Below, piece by piece: positions 1 to 6,674 of a stretch of 40,882 nt of DNA (the stretch's first letter is position 1; each line of letters starts with the position of its first letter). A model generated the notes under the pieces. The model ran no database searches, was not told the origin of the DNA, and saw nothing but the letters and a program-made list of their open reading frames with translations. The translations under genes were made by a program, and so were the position numbers. The DNA lies in contig JAHDOI010000045.1 of assembly GCA_018434945.1 (NCBI GenBank), forward strand, positions 1-40,882, read 5' to 3'. This stretch comes from Selenomonadales bacterium. GTDB taxonomy: Bacteria > Bacillota > Negativicutes > Sporomusales > UBA7701.

Positions 1-105
1 CAAATCTGGGGTCTCGACAATACCGCCGGCCGATATTCCGCCGAAAGAATTTTAACCGGCGATACAATCTGGCGTTTTCTTCTCGGCGATTGGGTCAATT
101 CCTAA
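1..105 (+). CDS. possible C-terminal tail of a gene entering from the left
   Basis: Reading frame 1 is open from the window edge to TAA at 103-105, giving 34 residues that end in the hydrophobic/aromatic stretch TIWRFLLGDWVNS. The composition looks like a protein C-terminus. It would be convergent with the beta-lactamase gene and overlap its last 50 bases or so, which encode a non-conserved tail. There is too little sequence to name a family. It could be chance, because GC-rich DNA has few stop codons. Confidence 0.3.
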   Translation, partial: QIWGLDNTAGRYSAERILTGDTIWRFLLGDWVNS

Positions 106-879
106 CCGGCGTTGGGTCACTTTCTTTCCGGCGTTGACAGTGGCGCCGTCCGGGGCCTCGATGTTGACGGCGAAGACATACCGCTTGCCCTGTCTCTCCA
201 CGCCGCCGACGAACCAACCCAGCAGCCATCTGCCGTCCTCGAACCCCGACCCGGTTTTCCCCATAAACACCGTGCCGTCGTTTTCGGCCAGGGTGATATT
301 CCTTTTCACGATCGCCACATTGCCGGCGGAAAACGGCAGCCGGCCGGAATACAATTTTGTCAGCAGATCGACCTGCTCCCTCGCCGTAATCCGCAGCGAC
401 GACCGCAGCCAGAAGGTCGTCAGGCCGCCGGAGATATCCCGGTTGCCGTAGCCGATGCCGTCGAGGCGTTCCTGCATCCTTTGCTCGCCGATGCGCGCCG
501 CCAGGCTCTGGAAGTACCAGACCACCGAATTGCTGGTGGCTGACGCCAGCGTGTGGTCGCGGTTCCAGCTGTCGATGGAACGGTGCGTCCCGTCCCACGT
601 CATGAGGGTTTTTTCGTCGGCGGCTTCCAGCACCCCGGTCTCCAGGCCGATGAGGGAATTAAAAATCTTGAAGGTCGAACACGGCGACAGCCGCTTATGG
701 CTTTGCGGCTCGTTGTAGACGATATACCTGTCGCCCGTCTGGTCGTAAATGACCATCGTTCCCACATACCCCCGGAAATACTTCCCGAGGTCGTCGCGGA
801 CCTCGACCGCCGGCGAAGCCTCAGCGGCTGTCGCGCAGGCGAGCAGCAGCGCGCACAGAAACCACAGGATCTTTTTCAT
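52..879 (-). CDS. class D (OXA-type) serine beta-lactamase
   Basis: The product is a secreted penicillin-hydrolysing enzyme of 275 residues with an N-terminal signal peptide (about residues 1-21, KK then a hydrophobic core ending TAAEA). The class D motifs occur in order: STFK at 68-71 (nucleophile Ser68 and the lysine carbamylated in this family), SVV at 118-120, YGN at 144-146, an FWL omega-loop element near 156 and KTGSG at 208-212. The length is normal for an OXA enzyme, and no sensor/transducer region is attached, so it is not BlaR1. The start is supported by GGGAGG about 10 bases upstream. A likely minus-strand -10 (TAGAAT, 913-918) and a direct repeat at 952-968 lie upstream. The regulator gene with FHA and winged-helix domains is the next gene upstream. 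The substrate range cannot be read from sequence. Confidence 0.93.
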   Translation of the reverse strand: MKKILWFLCALLLACATAAEASPAVEVRDDLGKYFRGYVGTMVIYDQTGDRYIVYNEPQSHKRLSPCSTFKIFNSLIGLETGVLEAADEKTLMTWDGTHRSIDSWNRDHTLASATSNSVVWYFQSLAARIGEQRMQERLDGIGYGNRDISGGLTTFWLRSSLRITAREQVDLLTKLYSGRLPFSAGNVAIVKRNITLAENDGTVFMGKTGSGFEDGRWLLGWFVGGVERQGKRYVFAVNIEAPDGATVNAGKKVTQRRLGIDPIAEKKTPDCIAG

Positions 880-951
880 CTTTCTGTCCTCCCTTGATCG
901 CGTTCTGCCTCCATTCTAATCAGCGGCGACCGGGGAAAAAATAGCCGCAGG

Positions 952-968
952 CTTACAGTTTCCTTACA
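952..968 (-). promoter_or_regulatory. OmpR/PhoB-like direct repeat upstream of the beta-lactamase gene
   Basis: On the minus strand the sequence reads TGTAAG-GAAAC-TGTAAG, two identical hexamers with an 11-base period, the classic spacing for dimers of OmpR-type winged-helix regulators. It lies about 34 bases upstream of a TAGAAT -10 hexamer (plus coordinates 913-918) and abuts a poor -35 region (TTTTTT). This placement suits an activator. Binding by the neighbouring FHA-winged-helix protein is inferred, not shown. Confidence 0.45.
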
Positions 969-1008
969 AATAAACAGGCGCTGCCGTCAAAACGGCGCCG
1001 GCGCCTGT
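965..1008 (-). terminator. intrinsic terminator of the FHA regulator gene
   Basis: Read on the minus strand, ACAGGCGC (1008-1001) pairs with GCGCCTGT (981-974), with an inner GCCGT/ACGGC stem, followed by TTTATTTGT. It begins at the stop codon of the regulator gene, so the beta-lactamase gene downstream probably depends on its own promoter. Confidence 0.7.
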
Positions 1009-1715
1009 CAGATCATCATTATGCAGCCCTGCCCGCGGCGGGTTTTGAGAATACGGCCATGGGCGCCGAGTTTTCGCCGCAGCCGGTATAGCAGGATGCT
1101 GAGTTCGTCGGGTCCAACGTCGGGCGCGCCGGCCAGCAGGGGGCGCTCGCTCCACACCGCCGGCCGGATGGCCGCGTAAGAGACAAGCTCGTTGCGGTGC
1201 TCGTACAGCAGCTCCAGGAGTCGCCATTCCTTGACCGACAGGAATACCTCCGCATGGTCGACGATCAGGGTTTTCCTGGCCGTGTCGACGACGACCGGCA
1301 CCCCGCGCGCCGGCTGGGGCGGACCGTTGACCGGCTGGGTATCGCCGAAGGTGAGGGTCTGTTCGGCCTCCTCGGCGAGCGTGAAGCGCAGCATCACCAC
1401 GTTCGCCGCCAGGCCGATCTTGTCCCCTGACGTCAGGGGCGACGGGCTCTGGGGCAGCGAACGGCCGTTGACCGTCGTGCCGTGGCGGCTGCCCAGGTCG
1501 CGGACCGTCCACCGGCCGTCAAGCAGTTCGAAGCTGCAATGCCGGCGCGATACGAGGAGGCTGGCGAACGCGATGTCGGGGCTGAACGACGCGGTGCCCC
1601 GGCCGAGGATTATCTTGTCCGGCTCCAAAGGAAAGCAGGCGCCCCGGGCGTGGGGATCGCCCCTTTCCACCAGCAGTCGGGCGATGGGTGGGCTGAAGCC
1701 CCCGGCGGTATACAT
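1008..1715 (-). CDS. FHA domain-winged helix transcriptional regulator
   Basis: The 235-residue cytoplasmic protein has two modules. Residues about 30-105 form a forkhead-associated (phosphothreonine-binding) domain with the hallmark ILGRG, SRRHC and NG (TTVNGR) elements. Residues about 140-235 form an OmpR/PhoB-type winged helix (LSVKEWRLLELLYEH, then the recognition helix region SILLYRLRRKLG and the wing ILKTRRGQGC). There is no receiver domain, so phospho-input would come through FHA recognition of a Ser/Thr-kinase target rather than a histidine kinase. The Nudix gene lies 7 bases upstream, so the two are probably co-transcribed. The beta-lactamase gene follows after a terminator. GGAG about 13 bases before the ATG supports the start. 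The domain calls are secure; the target genes are inferred. Confidence 0.85.
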   Translation of the reverse strand: MYTAGGFSPPIARLLVERGDPHARGACFPLEPDKIILGRGTASFSPDIAFASLLVSRRHCSFELLDGRWTVRDLGSRHGTTVNGRSLPQSPSPLTSGDKIGLAANVVMLRFTLAEEAEQTLTFGDTQPVNGPPQPARGVPVVVDTARKTLIVDHAEVFLSVKEWRLLELLYEHRNELVSYAAIRPAVWSERPLLAGAPDVGPDELSILLYRLRRKLGAHGRILKTRRGQGCIMMI

Positions 1716-1722
1716 GGGGAAA

Positions 1723-2136
1723 TCACATCTCCGTAGCTTTAGTTGTGCCGGGGAATTCGCGCATCAGCTTCGCGGCGATCGGCACGTCGGCGGGGGCGAA
1801 ATCGTATCCACCCAGTTCCGACGCCGCCACCCAGCGGTATTCCTCATGCTCGACCGGGCTGATATCGCCGCCGACCCAGCGGCAGAAATACGCGAGCACA
1901 AGGATCTGGCCGCCGGGGAACGTATGGAGGCTCTCGGTGAAGAACTCGCCGACGCGCACCTCGATGGCAAACTCTTCCGCCATCTCCCGCGCCAGGCAAT
2001 CCTCAGGTTTTTCCCCCGGCTCGATCTTGCCGCCGGGGAACTCCCACCGGTGGGCGAACCTGCCCTCGGGGCCCCGTTTGGCGATAAAAATTGTATTGTC
2101 GCGGACGATGATTGCGGCTGTTACCTTTGTCAGCAT
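1723..2136 (-). CDS. Nudix hydrolase, MutT-like
   Basis: The 137-residue protein carries a full Nudix box at about residues 35-58 (GGKIEPGEKPEDCLAREMAEEF, with the REMAEE metal-binding glutamates). It is preceded by the RWEFPGG segment typical of MutT/8-oxo-(d)GTP diphosphatases. The glycine near the end of the usual box is alanine here, a tolerated change. Such proteins clean oxidised nucleotides or hydrolyse other nucleoside diphosphate derivatives in the cytoplasm; the exact substrate is not predictable. The ribosome site AAGGGGG sits before the ATG. It is followed closely by the FHA regulator on the same strand and preceded by the HD-domain gene, with a 60-base gap. Confidence 0.88.
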   Translation of the reverse strand: MLTKVTAAIIVRDNTIFIAKRGPEGRFAHRWEFPGGKIEPGEKPEDCLAREMAEEFAIEVRVGEFFTESLHTFPGGQILVLAYFCRWVGGDISPVEHEEYRWVAASELGGYDFAPADVPIAAKLMREFPGTTKATEM

Positions 2137-2196
2137 GGCGCCCCCTTTAGCACGACGAATTTTTGCTTACTTCGCTCCGCGGCGGGGAAATCCTTT

Positions 2197-2946
2197 TTAG
2201 CACGGACCCTGGCGCGAAGCGAATCCGGCCAGGAAAAGGCCGATCTTGTCCCTGATGGCCGGCATGGCCGCCGACGGGGGCAGGGAGGCGAGCAGCCGGT
2301 CGATGTAGCCGCGCCCGGCTATCTCCCGCGCCGTCCAGGGGAAATTGACGTCGAACAGCCAGCTAAGCATCACGAGTTTGCGGTCGTCGGCCGTCCTGAT
2401 ATCTTCGTAATAGAGCAGTCTGCCGGCGAGGAAATCCTCTTCCAGCTTCGGCGAACAGCCCGTTGCCGGCGGAGCGGGCGGCAGCACCCGGCAGATGTCA
2501 AGCTTGTCGGTATCGCGGATAATCCGGCCGTGGAGGGTGAGGCGCGGGTCGTCGCTGGCGGGGAGGGCGGCCGCGTTATGCCAGCGGACGGCGAAGGCTA
2601 GCGCCTCCCAGTCGCTGGAGCTGACAAGATCCGGGACGCCGGCGGCGAGCATCTCCTCGACCCCGAGGAGGCCGTGGTCGACCGAGTCGGCGTCGCGGAA
2701 GGTGCGGTAGACGGTCGCCTGCCGGAAGCGGCCGAAATCATGGCACAGGCCGATGGCCTCGGCCAGCCGCGTTTCGGCGTCGTTCAGGCCCAGGCTGCGG
2801 GCCAGATCGCCGCTGAGCCCGGCGACGATAAAACTATGCTCCTCTTTTTGCAGGACTTTCGGCTGTATTTCGGCGTCGCCGCAGTAAAAGGTTTTGACAT
2901 AAGCGGCGAAGAGGCGGAAAAGGTTGTCGAGGACGGCTTTTTCCAA
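2197..2946 (-). CDS. HD-domain metal-dependent phosphohydrolase family protein
   Basis: The 249-residue protein has the HD signature in order: His37 (EEHSF), His69-Asp70 (GLCHDFGRFRQ), a DH pair near 90 (DSVDHGLLG) and a later Asp in RDTDKLD. This is the ligand set of HD phosphohydrolases. The frame stays open upstream to 3186, but those residues look unlike protein. AAGGAGA lies 8 bases before a TTG at 2944-2946, so the start was placed at that TTG. The substrate is unknown; relatives act on nucleotides or cyclic dinucleotides. It is probably first in the minus-strand group HD, Nudix, FHA regulator. Confidence 0.8.
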   Translation of the reverse strand: MEKAVLDNLFRLFAAYVKTFYCGDAEIQPKVLQKEEHSFIVAGLSGDLARSLGLNDAETRLAEAIGLCHDFGRFRQATVYRTFRDADSVDHGLLGVEEMLAAGVPDLVSSSDWEALAFAVRWHNAAALPASDDPRLTLHGRIIRDTDKLDICRVLPPAPPATGCSPKLEEDFLAGRLLYYEDIRTADDRKLVMLSWLFDVNFPWTAREIAGRGYIDRLLASLPPSAAMPAIRDKIGLFLAGFASRQGPC

Positions 2947-3127
2947 GGGCGGCGTCTCCTTCGGACGATATTTATCCGCAACCAGAATACCACTTTTGCC
3001 GCGCCGGGGCAAGGCGGCGAAATAGGACCAGGGGCCCAGAAAATGCGTACTAAAGTTGGTAGGATTCCCGGCTGCGTTAAGCCAATTATATCCATCACCC
3101 CCCAAGGGGGAGACGGAGGGAAACAGT

Positions 3128-3301
3128 ATGAGCGCCGGGGAATTGCAGCTGGGAAACGCGATGCGCTGGGACACGAACGACAACAAGATCTACTTCGACA
3201 CCGAGCGGTGGGTATTGTGCGGCCGGCTGGTGCTGCGCAAAAACGCTGACGGCAAGATCGACATGTATCTAATCAAAGCGGAAGCACCGCAGGCCACCTG
3301 A
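3128..3301 (+). CDS. small conserved-looking hypothetical protein
   Basis: A 57-residue acidic/basic mixed protein starts MSAGELQLGNAM and ends EAPQAT. There is no signal peptide or membrane segment. A strong ribosome site (GGAGG, 8 bases) precedes the ATG, and a clean terminator follows 35 bases after the stop, so it reads as a monocistronic unit. The alternating hydrophobic pattern (KIYFDTERWVLCGRLVLRK) suggests a small beta-rich fold. I do not recognise a family. A longer in-frame ATG at 3056 lacks a ribosome site. Confidence 0.65.
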   Translation: MSAGELQLGNAMRWDTNDNKIYFDTERWVLCGRLVLRKNADGKIDMYLIKAEAPQAT

Positions 3302-3335
3302 TACCCTGACACGAAAATCAAACATTTGTATTCTG

Positions 3336-3357
3336 GCTGCCCCAAGGGGCGGCTTTT
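3336..3357 (+). terminator. intrinsic terminator
   Basis: GCTGCCCC (3336-3343) and GGGGCGGC (3346-3353) form a stem with a two-base gap, followed by TTTTGCTTTT. It ends the small gene at 3128-3301. Confidence 0.75.
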
Positions 3358-3392
3358 GCTTTTCCCGGCCGGAATACACGGCTGGCGGACTG

Positions 3393-3406
3393 TGTATACA
3401 TTATAC
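3393..3406. promoter_or_regulatory. palindromic operator-like site upstream of the pgs cluster
   Basis: TGTATACATTATAC contains the perfect palindrome GTATA-CAT-TATAC. It lies about 90 bases upstream of the first gene of the cluster. The same 14 bases occur in reverse orientation inside the palindrome at 24472-24488 in the leader of the LarA-like gene. It may be a repressor site, or may simply include -10-like sequence. Confidence 0.35.
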
Positions 3407-3494
3407 GGCCCAGATAAAAAAGAGAAAAAATAGGGATTTATTAAAAAACGGCAAAGTGTAAACACGAAACCTTTTTTTACGAGGAGGATGCGAC

Positions 3495-4064
3495 ATGAAA
3501 GACAGATTACTTACCCTGACAGTGCTCGGCCTGGTTTTCGCGGTTGTCCTCGCCTTCGCCGGCGTTGCGGCGGCCGCCGGGCTGCCGGGCGCCCAGTTCG
3601 AGCAACCGCTCCTGATCACCAGCGTCGGTCAGAGCGCCGACGGGCAAATGGTGCGTGTTCTCGCCCAGCGCGCTGGCCTTAACTTCACCTACGACTCCCT
3701 CGCCGGCGCCGACGCCGTTTCCGGCTACAGGACACTCGTGCTGGTTGTCGGCGGCAGCTCGAAGGGACTAGGCGCAGCCGGCATCAACCTCGACCAGGAG
3801 GAGCAGCGCGCCCAGGCTCTGATCGGCGCCGCCAAAAACGGCGGTGTCGGCGTCGTCGTCATGCACGTGGGCGGCGAAGCCCGGCGCGGCGACCTCACCG
3901 ACCGCTTCGTGCGGGCCGCGGCCCCCAGGGCCGACTATCTGATCGTCGTGGCTGACGGCAACCAGGACAACATTTTCGGCCAGATCGCCGGCGACTCCAT
4001 TCCCGTCGATTATCCCGGCACGGTCGGCGAAGCCGGCGGCTACCTGAAAGCGGCTTTCAAATAA
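3495..4064 (+). CDS. exported DUF6305-like protein
   Basis: The 189-residue protein has a clear signal peptide (MKDRLLTLTVLG... ending near AAAAGLPG, about residue 27). The mature part has alternating beta strands and glycine-rich turns (TLVLVVGGSSKGLG, GVGVVVMHVGGEARRG, DYLIVVADGNQDNIF), suggesting a Rossmann-like alpha/beta fold. I associate this pattern with DUF6305, a family of unknown function; the family name is from memory and moderately sure. GAGGAGG precedes the ATG. It is first in the cluster and directly upstream of the TRAP-type permease. As a small exported protein it could serve as the extracytoplasmic component of that transporter, which is an inference from position only. Confidence 0.75.
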   Translation: MKDRLLTLTVLGLVFAVVLAFAGVAAAAGLPGAQFEQPLLITSVGQSADGQMVRVLAQRAGLNFTYDSLAGADAVSGYRTLVLVVGGSSKGLGAAGINLDQEEQRAQALIGAAKNGGVGVVVMHVGGEARRGDLTDRFVRAAAPRADYLIVVADGNQDNIFGQIAGDSIPVDYPGTVGEAGGYLKAAFK

Positions 4065-4097
4065 TCACGTCCCGTTTCGGTTGATGGGGGTTGTTCT

Positions 4098-5366
4098 ATG
4101 TCGGAAATCATGCTCGTAGTCGTCATGCTGGCCGTCTTTCTGGCCTGCGTGCTTTGGCTGAAGCTGCCGGTCGGCCTTTCCTTGGCGGCCACCAGCGCCG
4201 CTCTGGCCGTCGCCGCCGGGCAGGGCTTGCCCCTTAGGCATCTCGTCGAGGGCATGTTCGGCTATCTTGATGTGTCGCTCGTACTCTTCACGGCGATGAT
4301 CTTCATGAAAGTGATCGAGCGCAACGGTCTGCTCGAACGCCTGACGCGGGACCTGACCTGCCGGTTCGGGCATTCGCCGCTGGCCATGCTCACCGTGCTA
4401 ACGCTCATAATCATGTTCCCCGGCGCCATAACCGGCTCTTGCACAGCCTCGGTGCTCAGCACCGGCGTGCTGCTCGCCCCCGTGCTGCTCGGCATGGATA
4501 TGCCGCGGCATATCGCGGGCGCGATAATCGCCATGGCCTCTGTGTACGGGATGATCGCCCCGCCGGTCAACATCGTCGTCATGATCATCGGCGGCGGCAT
4601 CGACATGCCGTATGTAGGGTTCGACCTTATTCTCCTGCTCGTGACCGTGCCGCTGGCGGTGCTGACGACAATCTTCCTCGGCTACCCCTACGCCCGGAGA
4701 GCCAACCTGGCCGTGCTCGTCGACAAGATCGGCGACGCCGACACAGGCCGCGGGTGGGCGCTATATCTGCCCCTCGTTCTCATCGCCGTCCTCATGGTCG
4801 GCCCCAAAGCGCTTCCCGGGGTATTCCCCGACCCGCGTATGCCGCTCACCTTTGTGCTCGGCAGTATCGCCGGCCTGTTCGTCGGCCGGAAATTTTCCTT
4901 ATCCCAGGCCGCGCGGGACGGGGTGAGGGAGATCCTTCCCGTCATCGGCATCCTCATGGGGGTCGGCATGCTGCTGCAGCTCATCACCCTGACCGGGGTG
5001 AGAGGCTATATCGCCGTCAGCAGCCTCAGCCTGCCGGCATACCTGCTGCTCGTCAGCATCGCCGTCAGCCTGCCCCTGTTCGGCGGCATCTCGGTATTCG
5101 GCGCCGCCAGCGTCCTCGGCGTGCCCTTCATCCTGGCCTTCCTCGGCCAGAACCTTATTGTCACGGCCACGGCGCTGTCGCTCATCGCCGCCATGGGCAG
5201 CTTCACGCCGCCGGTAGCGCTGACGGCGGTAATCGCCGCCCAGGTCGTGGGGGAAGAAAACTACCTGCGGATCGTGAGACCGCTTATCCTGCCCTCGCTT
5301 GTCGCCATCATCATCGGCATCCTGATGATCATGTACGCCAATCCGATCGGCAAGCTCGTCCTGTAG
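4098..5366 (+). CDS. TRAP-type transporter large permease (DctM-like)
   Basis: The 422-residue polytopic membrane protein has the usual length and about 12 hydrophobic segments of the TRAP large subunit (IT/DctM superfamily). It keeps the signature stretches FPGAITGSCTASVLSTGVLL and ASVYGMIAPPVNIVVMIIGG in the first half and GSFTPPVALTAVI in the second. These proteins move organic acids or amino acids with sodium. Usual partners DctQ (small permease) and DctP (binding protein) are not recognisable nearby; the DUF6305-like protein upstream and the 48-residue membrane peptide downstream (11-base gap) occupy their places. Given the neighbourhood, glutamate, gamma-glutamyl peptides or N-acyl amino acids are the best guesses for cargo. 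Confidence 0.88.
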   Translation: MSEIMLVVVMLAVFLACVLWLKLPVGLSLAATSAALAVAAGQGLPLRHLVEGMFGYLDVSLVLFTAMIFMKVIERNGLLERLTRDLTCRFGHSPLAMLTVLTLIIMFPGAITGSCTASVLSTGVLLAPVLLGMDMPRHIAGAIIAMASVYGMIAPPVNIVVMIIGGGIDMPYVGFDLILLLVTVPLAVLTTIFLGYPYARRANLAVLVDKIGDADTGRGWALYLPLVLIAVLMVGPKALPGVFPDPRMPLTFVLGSIAGLFVGRKFSLSQAARDGVREILPVIGILMGVGMLLQLITLTGVRGYIAVSSLSLPAYLLLVSIAVSLPLFGGISVFGAASVLGVPFILAFLGQNLIVTATALSLIAAMGSFTPPVALTAVIAAQVVGEENYLRIVRPLILPSLVAIIIGILMIMYANPIGKLVL

Positions 5367-5377
5367 GAGGGAAAGCG

Positions 5378-5524
5378 ATGATAACTGTCGTCTACCGGCT
5401 CATCGTCGTCGTTGTAGCCGTCCTCGTGGTCTGGGAGCTCTTCTCCCAGAAAGAAATCAAATGGCAGGCCAACGCCGCGCTGGTGCTCATCCCCCTTGTG
5501 CTGCGGGCCTTCATGCTCGTATAG
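5378..5524 (+). CDS. 48-residue two-segment membrane peptide
   Basis: The short gene is supported by TAGGAGG 8 bases before its ATG and by tight spacing to both neighbours (11 and 12 bases). The product has two hydrophobic stretches (VVYRLIVVVVAVLVVWELF and ANAALVLIPLVLRAFMLV) around a charged turn (SQKEIKWQ), so it should form a membrane hairpin. It is much smaller than a DctQ subunit (about 160 residues). Its location directly after the TRAP large permease suggests an accessory or stabilising subunit. I know no named family. Confidence 0.7.
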   Translation: MITVVYRLIVVVVAVLVVWELFSQKEIKWQANAALVLIPLVLRAFMLV

Positions 5525-5536
5525 GGAGGGCACGCC

Positions 5537-6652
5537 ATGGTTGGAACGAAAAAAACCGCCCTCGCCCTGCTCACGGCCGCCGTCGCGATCCTTATCCTCG
5601 TGACACCCCAGTTCACCGCCATGCACACCGCCGACACCATCAATAAAGGCCCCGGCGTCACCGCCGTCAAGATGTTGAGCGACTACTTCGCCGGCCTGAA
5701 GAATACCCCCGGCGACACGGCGGTATACGTCCTCGACAGCGGCAAGCCCGGCGGCACGGCGCTCGTCGTCGGCGGCACCCACCCCAACGAGCCCTCGGGC
5801 TACATCGGCGCCATCCTGCTTGTCGAAAAAGCGCGGCCGACCAAAGGCAAGCTGATCGTCATCCCCCAGGCCAACGCCAGCGGCTTCACCCACAACGACT
5901 ATTCCGAAGGTTCGCCGCAGCGGTTCGCGCTGACTACACCCGGCGGCGAACGCTGGTTCCGCTACGGGTCGCGGGCCACCAACCCCGTACACCAGTGGCC
6001 CGACCCCGATATCTACGTTCACGCCGCCTCCGGCCAGAAGCTGTCGGGCAGCGAGACCCGCAACCTCAACCGGGCCTATCCGGGCCGCCCCGACGGCACG
6101 CTCACCGAGCAGATCGCCTACGGCATCGTCGAACTGATCAGCCGGGAGAAAGTCAACCTGGCGATCGACCTGCACGAAGCCTCGCCGGAATATCCGGTCA
6201 TCAACGCCCTCGTCTTCCATGAACGCGCCATGGACGTGGCGGCGATCGCCGCTCTCGACCTGGAGATGGAAAAGATCAAGATCGGCCTCGAGCCCTCGCC
6301 CAAAACGCTGCGCGGCCTGTCGCACCGCGAATGGGGCGACGCCACCGGGGCGATGGCCGTGCTGATGGAAACCGCCAACCCCGCCCAGGGCCGTCTGCGG
6401 GGCGCCACTAACGAAGCGCTGGTACTCACCGGCCAGGACCGGATGTACGAGCGGGCCGCCAAACTCGGCCGGCTGTTCATCCCCTATGACAAGAACGGCC
6501 AGCCACTCAGCCTGCGGGTGGCCCGCCACGTAACCGCCACCATGGTGCTCATCCGCGACTCCTTCGAGAAAGACCCGCGCCAGGCGGTCGTCGTCACCGG
6601 GGTCCCTTCCTACCGCGAAATCGTTACCAAAGGCGTAGGCGCCTTTTTATAA
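5537..6652 (+). CDS. exported M14-type succinylglutamate desuccinylase/aspartoacylase family enzyme
   Basis: The 371-residue protein has an N-terminal signal or signal-anchor (TALALLTAAVAILILVTP). Zinc-binding elements of the AstE/AspA branch of M14 carboxypeptidases are visible: GGTHPNEPSG (His and Glu, about 76-85) and AIDLHEA (third ligand, about 210), with ETRNLNRAYPG for substrate binding. Members cleave acyl-glutamate/aspartate or terminal gamma-linked residues. It lies between the transporter peptide and the gamma-glutamyltransferase, and a smaller paralogue lies at 8492-9223. In this cluster it most plausibly trims gamma-glutamyl chains outside the cytoplasm. GGGAGGGC precedes the ATG. 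Confidence 0.85.
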   Translation: MVGTKKTALALLTAAVAILILVTPQFTAMHTADTINKGPGVTAVKMLSDYFAGLKNTPGDTAVYVLDSGKPGGTALVVGGTHPNEPSGYIGAILLVEKARPTKGKLIVIPQANASGFTHNDYSEGSPQRFALTTPGGERWFRYGSRATNPVHQWPDPDIYVHAASGQKLSGSETRNLNRAYPGRPDGTLTEQIAYGIVELISREKVNLAIDLHEASPEYPVINALVFHERAMDVAAIAALDLEMEKIKIGLEPSPKTLRGLSHREWGDATGAMAVLMETANPAQGRLRGATNEALVLTGQDRMYERAAKLGRLFIPYDKNGQPLSLRVARHVTATMVLIRDSFEKDPRQAVVVTGVPSYREIVTKGVGAFL

Positions 6653-6674
6653 AACAACGAGGGAGGTTTATCAA

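Noticed and set aside
1192..2601. 469-residue plus-strand frame across the FHA, Nudix and HD genes
   Set aside because: It crosses three minus-strand genes with clear motifs. Its composition is that of an antisense shadow.
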